Position numbers and translations under genes: made by a program
Shown here: positions 23,694 to 28,573 of the stretch, piece by piece
Layout: each line of letters starts with the position of its first letter
Position numbering within the stretch: position 1 is the stretch's first letter
DNA from: a virus
Virus record (IMG/VR): IMGVR_UViG_3300037119_002076
Span: 1 to 28,573 of that record
Reading direction: 5' to 3' (one strand)
Length of the DNA: 28,573 bases
The notes under the pieces: model-generated
Database searches by the model: none
What the model saw: only the letters and a program-made list of their open reading frames with translations
Told to the model about the DNA's origin: nothing

Positions 23694-26315
23694 ATGGCAC
23701 TGTCAGCCTATGATGAGCGCCTGTTCGAGGACGATCCGCGCTGGACGCCGACAGAACGGGATGCAGCGCTGGCGCAGCGCAACGCTATCGCTACGGCAAT
23801 CTTGCGCAATAACGCGCAACAGCGTCCGAGTTATACATCACAGCTGCCACCCTATGGCGGCGGCTATGGCACGCTTGCGGGCGATCCTGGCTATGGTGCG
23901 CCTACTGGCACACCTACCGGCACACCTACTGGCCCGACAACTGGCGCGCCCGCTGGCCCAACTACCGGCGCGCCTACTGGCCCCGGTCACGGCCCGTCCA
24001 CAGGTCCCAGCCCATCCCCAGGCACACCCTCTGGAAAGGGCGGCATTGGCTCCGACGCCGCGGCGGCGCCTGGTCCAGCTTCAAGTCCCACAGGTGCGCA
24101 CGCCAGTGCAGCGGCTACTCTTGCCGAACAAGCCGAACATTCCAGTATCACGCAGCCAGGCTTAGTCGGGCCGGAAGCGCATACAAGTGAAACAGCACAG
24201 TCACCATTGGCCGGGCTGACCGCACATGGCCAATTGGCCAACCAAACCCAAAGTCAGGCCTTGGCAGAGGCGATGCAGCAAGGTTTGGTTGCGTCTCCTA
24301 CCCAGCAGAGTGTTGCACCTGACAAATCTCCACCTTCAGTCTTTGGTGAGCCTCCCACCGACTTAACACCAAATGTTACAATGGAGGGAAGAACTCCGAC
24401 AAAGGCCGATATGGCGACGATCGCGCAAAATTTAGCTGCGATTGCCACGGTTAATTTGGGCAAAACCAATCCAAATAATCCGTTTGCTACGCCAGAAGCC
24501 CCACCAGCCCCCATGAATCTTACTCAGGAAGCGCCGGAAGATCCCGCCGTCACAGCGATTAATAATGCCGTCAACCAAGCCATGCAGAAGGGCTACCAAA
24601 AGGGAGAGCCCACGGCCGAAGAAGACGCCGCCGCATTGGCTGCTGCCAATGCCCAAGCCGTGCAAAAAGGCTACATGACACAGGAGGGCGTGCCTACTCA
24701 AAATACCACGTCTCAGTCGCTATCGAGCCTAGGATTTACCGCCCCCGGCGTGCATGGGTTCACCGGCTTTTCGCCAAGTCCCGCTAATGCGGTTGGCAAG
24801 GGCAGTGTCAACGCTAACCAGGGATTTACCTCGCTCGGCAAGGGCGACCCTGACAATCCGACGCCTACTACGACGCCCAGCGACCCGGACAATCCGGCGG
24901 TAGTGGCCGATACCTCCATGACGGAAGCTGCCCAGCACGGTTTCCCCAAGGGGGAAGTAACCGTGAGCCCCATATCGCCGGTCACGCCTACGCCAATGGC
25001 GCCCCCGATGTCGCCGGTCGATCCGTTCGCGCCAACGATTAATACCCCTGACCCATTTGGCCAAGTAACGACGTCGCCCACGCCTACTTCACTCTCCCCT
25101 GCCCATGCAGCGCTTGCCGCGGCGATCGCTCAGCATGGCCCAGTAGGGCCCCTCGGTCATCCCTCGGCCGTCACTGCACCGGACCAGACTGCCCCGGACC
25201 CCACCGGCCTACAGTCAGATCCAGGGCTCCAGGCGCAGATGTCCGACGCTGCCGCGGCACTGGCCGCGGATGTCGGCACTGCGCCGGCTCCTACAACAAC
25301 AACGACAGGGCTCACCCAGTCGCAATCGGACCAGGCCGCGGCACTGGCCGCGGATGTCGGTATATCGCCGGCCGCTGCTGCGGCGGCTCTTGGGTTTGGC
25401 AAGGGGGCGCCCGCAACAGCGCCCACAGCACCGGCAGCGCCCACAGCACCGACAGCGGTGGCCCCGCTCGGCTATGCACCCGCAGAAAAGGGCGAACCGA
25501 CTGAGGCCGAGGCAGCTATCAATACAGCCGTCAATGCAACCCTTGGCAAGGCGGCGCCGCAGACTGCGGTGACCCAGGTATCTCAGGTGGCGCCGACGCC
25601 GACGACGGAGGTGCCTGCGGTTAATATCGAAAGCCAACCGGCTCTCGTCGCCGATCCAACTGAGCAGTCCACGGTCGATGCCGCGATCGCCCAGAGCTTG
25701 GGTCTGAGCCCGACGCAAGGACCAACCCAGGGCTTTAGCCTTGGATTTGGACTTGGCAATGCGGCGAGCAGTGGCAACCAAGGCGGGGTGGCTACAGGGC
25801 CCGCCGCGGGCTTGGGCGGAGCTCTTGGCGGCGCTCCGGGCGGGGATGCCGGCGGCGACAGCGGCGGCCTTGGCGGCGGCGGGGGCGGTAGCGGCGCAGG
25901 CGTAGGCGACGGCGGCCTCGGCGGGCCGGGTGGTCCAGGCAGTGGTGGCGGCCAGGGTGGCCTTGGTGGTGGCACCGGCAGCGCTGGCGTTGGTCCAGGC
26001 ATTGGGTTTGGCGGCAGCGCAGGCGACAGCAGCGGAGGCCTCGGCGGCCCAGCCGGCGGCGTCAGCGGCACCAGCGGGCAAGGCGTCAGTGTCGGTGCCC
26101 CCGGCGAAGGCGCCTCTCCTGGCGGCTTTGGCGAAGGCGCGGCCGGCATTGCAGGCGTATCGGGCGCAGGCGCCCTTGGTGGCGGTATTGGTATTGGCGG
26201 CCTTGGTGGCGGTATCGGAGATGGCAGTTCCACTGGCGGCGCCCTCGGTGGCGGCATCGGCGGCAGTGAAGGTGGCGGTATCGGTGCCGGCCTTGGCGGC
26301 GGCCCAGGGTGGTAA
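23694..26315 (+). CDS. Large Pro/Thr- then Gly-rich repetitive disordered protein
   Basis: An 873-residue, low-complexity protein. The first 45 residues are ordered (MALSAYDERLFEDDPRWTPT). Then comes a PTG-repeat stretch (GTPTGTPTGPTTGAPAGP, about residues 70-100), a long Ala/Thr/Pro linker and several loose repeats of AxxxGYxKGEPTAEE type (QKGYQKGEPT, EKGEPTEAEA). A 26-bp exact repeat encodes AAALAADVG twice (25251-25276 and 25335-25360). The last 180 residues are GLGGG/GGIG-type runs, silk- or glue-like. No enzymatic motif was found. It sits in the tail/adsorption module, so it could be a flexible fibre, an adhesin or an ejection protein. The reading frame is intact across the whole length despite the repetition. 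Confidence 0.7.
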   Translation: MALSAYDERLFEDDPRWTPTERDAALAQRNAIATAILRNNAQQRPSYTSQLPPYGGGYGTLAGDPGYGAPTGTPTGTPTGPTTGAPAGPTTGAPTGPGHGPSTGPSPSPGTPSGKGGIGSDAAAAPGPASSPTGAHASAAATLAEQAEHSSITQPGLVGPEAHTSETAQSPLAGLTAHGQLANQTQSQALAEAMQQGLVASPTQQSVAPDKSPPSVFGEPPTDLTPNVTMEGRTPTKADMATIAQNLAAIATVNLGKTNPNNPFATPEAPPAPMNLTQEAPEDPAVTAINNAVNQAMQKGYQKGEPTAEEDAAALAAANAQAVQKGYMTQEGVPTQNTTSQSLSSLGFTAPGVHGFTGFSPSPANAVGKGSVNANQGFTSLGKGDPDNPTPTTTPSDPDNPAVVADTSMTEAAQHGFPKGEVTVSPISPVTPTPMAPPMSPVDPFAPTINTPDPFGQVTTSPTPTSLSPAHAALAAAIAQHGPVGPLGHPSAVTAPDQTAPDPTGLQSDPGLQAQMSDAAAALAADVGTAPAPTTTTTGLTQSQSDQAAALAADVGISPAAAAAALGFGKGAPATAPTAPAAPTAPTAVAPLGYAPAEKGEPTEAEAAINTAVNATLGKAAPQTAVTQVSQVAPTPTTEVPAVNIESQPALVADPTEQSTVDAAIAQSLGLSPTQGPTQGFSLGFGLGNAASSGNQGGVATGPAAGLGGALGGAPGGDAGGDSGGLGGGGGGSGAGVGDGGLGGPGGPGSGGGQGGLGGGTGSAGVGPGIGFGGSAGDSSGGLGGPAGGVSGTSGQGVSVGAPGEGASPGGFGEGAAGIAGVSGAGALGGGIGIGGLGGGIGDGSSTGGALGGGIGGSEGGGIGAGLGGGPGW

Positions 26316-26317
26316 CC

Positions 26318-26797
26318 ATGATTGATTATGTCTATGGCCACGATAGAACCGTTGCGAACTTCGTCTCGCAGCTGATCCTGCCATGTCGCGGACGCGATTT
26401 TGGGAATTGTTCGGCAATCGGCGTCATCGACAACGACGGTAAGCTAATCGCCGGCATCGTCTACCACAACTATGACGTCGATGCTGGCGTCATCGAGACG
26501 TCGGTGGCGGCGCTTCCTGGTAAGAATTGGTACACGCGAGAAACCATCCGGCGCATGTACCAATACCCGTTTATCCAACTCCGTTGCCAGATGACCATCA
26601 TGCGGGTGCCGGCAGACAATGTTAGATTAGTGCGGATTGCCAAAGCGCTGAACTACCAGCTTGTCACTATACCGAGGTTGCTGGGTCGCAATCGGGACGC
26701 TGTGATTGGATTACTGACCTACGAGAGATGGGCCAACAACAAGTTCAATCAACGCTATCGTCACCACATCGTCGAGCCGATCGAGGAGGCCGCCTGA
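26318..26797 (+). CDS. GNAT-type acetyltransferase-like phage protein
   Basis: A 159-residue protein (start 26318; an in-frame GTG upstream is less likely because it overlaps the previous gene). It matches a phage family with the GNAT fold: GVIDNDGKLIAGIVYHNYD, VIETSVAALPGKNWYTRETI, YPFIQLRCQMTIMRVPADN and VRLVRIAKALNYQL. The family's acetyl-CoA-loop positions are partly covered by R/V residues, so activity is not certain. The substrate is unknown. Its place among virion genes is usual for this phage family (established pattern from memory). The stop TGA overlaps the next ATG. Confidence 0.65.
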   Translation: MIDYVYGHDRTVANFVSQLILPCRGRDFGNCSAIGVIDNDGKLIAGIVYHNYDVDAGVIETSVAALPGKNWYTRETIRRMYQYPFIQLRCQMTIMRVPADNVRLVRIAKALNYQLVTIPRLLGRNRDAVIGLLTYERWANNKFNQRYRHHIVEPIEEAA

Positions 26798-27021
26798 TGC
26801 CCAAGAGAGTAACGATGGCGGAAGCCAACTACGGTAAAGGTAGTCCAGTCGAGTGTTGCGGCATTTGCAAATACTATCAAGGACACCATCGTTGTTCGCA
26901 AGTGATGGGTAACATTAGCCCCTACGGACTGTCGGATGTATTTGCGGCCGACAACAATCCGTTTGGCAGAACGATCACCGATCAGGAAAAGATGCAAATC
27001 AGAGCGATGGCTGCGAGGTAG
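26797..27021 (+). CDS. Small Cys-rich (C-x2-C...C) protein
   Basis: A 74-residue protein starting at the overlapping ATG (26797). It has ECCGICKYYQGHHRCSQVMGN, that is C-C-x2-C with a further Cys after the YYQGHHR spacer, and ISPYGLSD. The pattern resembles small iron-sulfur or zinc-binding phage proteins (high-potential-iron-protein-like) with 'CxxCkyy...C..v.G.Isp.G'. The usual fourth Cys seems absent or moved; the CC pair may compensate. Metal binding is inferred. Genes of this type are often found among phage tail genes. Confidence 0.55.
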   Translation: MPKRVTMAEANYGKGSPVECCGICKYYQGHHRCSQVMGNISPYGLSDVFAADNNPFGRTITDQEKMQIRAMAAR

Positions 27022-27023
27022 AC

Positions 27024-27365
27024 ATGCCCATTTCCCCAGGCCCCAATAACCAAGGCTACCTCGATCCTTCCGCTAACAACCAGCGCAATAACATCACCAG
27101 CGCGTTGATGAACGTCGCTGCGCCTCCGCCGCAGATGGGCGCGCCTGGAATGGCGCCGGCACTGTCGGCGGGTGGCGTGCCGCCGCAGATGCCAATGCCG
27201 CAGATGCCGCCACCAGGAACGGGTATGCCGCAACTCAGTCAGCCCATGCCGGGCATGCCAAACACGGGCATGCCGACGCCTGGCATGCCGCCCCCTAATG
27301 TCCCGCTGTCGCCTGGCGTGCCGCCAATTCCGCCGCAACCGGGCATGCCGCCGCCGAGGTACTAG
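27024..27365 (+). CDS. Pro/Met-rich low-complexity protein
   Basis: A 113-residue protein with ribosome binding site GAGGT (27015-27019). After a normal first 40 residues (GPNNQGYLDPSANNQRNNIT) it is a run of P/M/G repeats (MPMPQMPPPGTGMPQLS, MPGMPNTGMPTPGMPPP). Predicted to be disordered. No family is recognised. Similar short Pro/Met/Gly-rich proteins lie among phage tail genes. It may be a linker or flexible extension; the function is unknown. Confidence 0.65.
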   Translation: MPISPGPNNQGYLDPSANNQRNNITSALMNVAAPPPQMGAPGMAPALSAGGVPPQMPMPQMPPPGTGMPQLSQPMPGMPNTGMPTPGMPPPNVPLSPGVPPIPPQPGMPPPRY

Positions 27366-27368
27366 GCC

Positions 27369-28573
27369 ATGAGCTTTCTGTTCGGAGATCCACCAACCCC
27401 ACCTAATCCGATCGACACCGCGCGAGCGGCGACGGGCACCAATGTCGGCACGGCCGTCGCCAACGCCAACCTGCAAAACATCAATCAGGTAACGCCAGGC
27501 GGCAATCTCACCTACTCCAACAGTGGCGAGTATTCCTGGGTCGATCCAACCACGGGGCAGACTTATAAAATTCCGCAATTCACGGCGACGCAGACTTTGT
27601 CGCCTGATAATTCTTGGCTCTACAACAAGCAAAATCAAACCAGGCAGCTATTAGCAGACACGGCATTTAAGCAGGCTACACGTATTGCCGGCGTGCTTGG
27701 CACACCGTTTAACCCAAACACCGGAGCTCCGGCGCGAGGTAATGCCGCTGGTATTTCCGCCATACCGAAGGCCTCGACCTCGTTTGCAGGCGGAGGTGCG
27801 GTTCAGAAAAGTCTGGGGGCGCAGGGCGCCATTACCAAGGCTTACGGGCCGGCCGATAATTTCAGCGCCGACCGGCAGCGTGTCGAAGACAGCCTGATGG
27901 CGAGAATGAACCCGCAGTTGCAAATCGAGCAACAGCGCGTTCAACAGCAATTGTCGGACCAGGGTATCCGCTACGGCTCGCAAGCCTACAACGATGCCAT
28001 GATGGATTATTCCCGGCAGGCGAACGACGCCAGGTATGGCGCCATCCAAAACGCCGGAGCAGAACAACAGCGCATGGTACAAGAAGCCGCGCAGCTGGCG
28101 GCATTTAAAAACGCGGCGCAGCAGCAGGGCTATGAACAAAGTCTTGGTGCGGGTCAGTTCACCAATGCAGCTCAGCAGCAACTGTTTGGTCAGAACGCGC
28201 AGCAAGCTCAGTTTCACAACCTCGGCCTGGCGCAGCAACTGCAACAGCAACAGGCTTTTTTCAACGCCTCACAAGCCGCGCGCGGATCTTACATGCAGGA
28301 GCAGTTCGCGACGCGCAACCAGCCGATGAACGAGATCTCTGCGTTGATGAGCGGAGCGCAAGTACAGCAGCCAAATTTCGTTAACACGCCAGGCGCGCAA
28401 ATACCCACGACTGACATTGCGGGACTGATCAATCAGAACTTTGCCCAACAGTTCGGAAACTACCAACAGCAAAATCAGAACACCCAGTCACTGATCGGAG
28501 GCGTTCTGGGACTTGGCGCTGGCGCGATAAGAGCGTCCGACCGCCGCATGAAAGAGAACATCTCCAAGATTCT
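27369..28573 (+). CDS. Tail fibre-type protein with S74 chaperone (3' truncated by window)
   Basis: An open frame of at least 401 residues, cut by the window end. It starts MSFLFGDPPTPPNPIDTARAA and has GTNVGTAVANANLQNINQVTP with YSNSGEYSWVDPTTG, a sequence I recognise from a family of Alphaproteobacteria phage tail proteins. A long Gln-rich helical part follows (many QQQ stretches). The last residues are SDRRMKENISKI (S390, K395), the start of an S74 intramolecular-chaperone domain; its rest lies beyond the window. GAGG (27355-27358) is the ribosome binding site. With the collagen-type fibre it makes two S74 proteins in one genome, suggesting different adhesion structures. Confidence 0.8.
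   Translation, partial: MSFLFGDPPTPPNPIDTARAATGTNVGTAVANANLQNINQVTPGGNLTYSNSGEYSWVDPTTGQTYKIPQFTATQTLSPDNSWLYNKQNQTRQLLADTAFKQATRIAGVLGTPFNPNTGAPARGNAAGISAIPKASTSFAGGGAVQKSLGAQGAITKAYGPADNFSADRQRVEDSLMARMNPQLQIEQQRVQQQLSDQGIRYGSQAYNDAMMDYSRQANDARYGAIQNAGAEQQRMVQEAAQLAAFKNAAQQQGYEQSLGAGQFTNAAQQQLFGQNAQQAQFHNLGLAQQLQQQQAFFNASQAARGSYMQEQFATRNQPMNEISALMSGAQVQQPNFVNTPGAQIPTTDIAGLINQNFAQQFGNYQQQNQNTQSLIGGVLGLGAGAIRASDRRMKENISKI

Noticed and set aside
23904-23990. PTG-encoding tandem repeat as a possible CRISPR-like array
   Set aside because: Short, imperfect, in frame and without spacers; plainly a protein repeat.
25583-26341. 252-residue antisense proline-rich ORF
   Set aside because: The reverse of GGC repeats (Gly codons) reads as Pro; not a real gene.
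25215-26417. 400-residue antisense ORF
   Set aside because: Shadow of a high-GC repeat-rich gene; Ala/Arg-rich composition with no domain. The + frame is the coherent one.
1-28573. tRNA, rRNA, integrase, repressor, insertion sequence or CRISPR array
   Set aside because: None was seen on reading either strand. No transposase-like ORF or tRNA cloverleaf was noticed, but no covariance or profile search could be run.

Overview
The window is a contiguous piece of a tailed double-stranded DNA phage genome. All supportable genes lie on the + strand, tightly packed and often coupled by ATGA or TAATG overlaps. The order terminase, portal, scaffold, major capsid, head-tail adaptor, tail proteins, together with a P22-type portal, a scaffold immediately before the coat gene and a gp4-like adaptor, points to a short-tailed (podovirus-type) virion. 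Base composition is GC-rich by eye, and the protein families resemble those of phages of soil or freshwater Alphaproteobacteria (Rhizobiales-like). That host guess is inference. No integrase, repressor, lysis gene, DNA polymerase, tRNA or CRISPR array was seen, so lifestyle cannot be decided.

Region 1 (1-3694) is early/replication: two tandem paralogous coiled-coil mini-genes, an OB-fold/SSB-like protein ending in an acidic FG tail, a strong intrinsic terminator, and a primase-polymerase/helicase fusion that also ends in an acidic FG tail. It is followed by about 260 bases of dyads and short repeats that look like a candidate origin or control region. Region 2 (3695-7267) holds small unknown genes and the packaging genes: a small-terminase-like protein, a tiny secreted peptide, a protein resembling the RNA polymerase alpha C-terminal domain, and the large terminase.

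Region 3 (7260-17737) is the head module: portal, an unknown large protein, then an unusual cassette of four surface-type proteins (two Ig-like, one SPRY-like, one lectin plus glycosidase-type beta-propeller) inserted between portal and scaffold. Scaffold, coat and a 19-residue basic peptide follow. The module ends in a structured non-coding stretch with a terminator.

Region 4 (17914-28573) is the tail/adsorption module: a conserved head-tail-region protein, an adaptor, a collagen-like S74 fibre, a 904-residue tail hub carrying a GH16 glycoside hydrolase nested inside a carbohydrate-binding-like module, a large Pro/Gly-rich disordered protein, a GNAT-like protein, two small proteins and a second S74-chaperone protein cut by the window end.

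The main theme is glycan recognition and cleavage. Two different polysaccharide-enzyme folds and several lectin-like folds are built into probable virion proteins, as expected of a phage that must cross a capsule or exopolysaccharide. The nested GH16 architecture and the portal-scaffold surface cassette are the most unusual parts.
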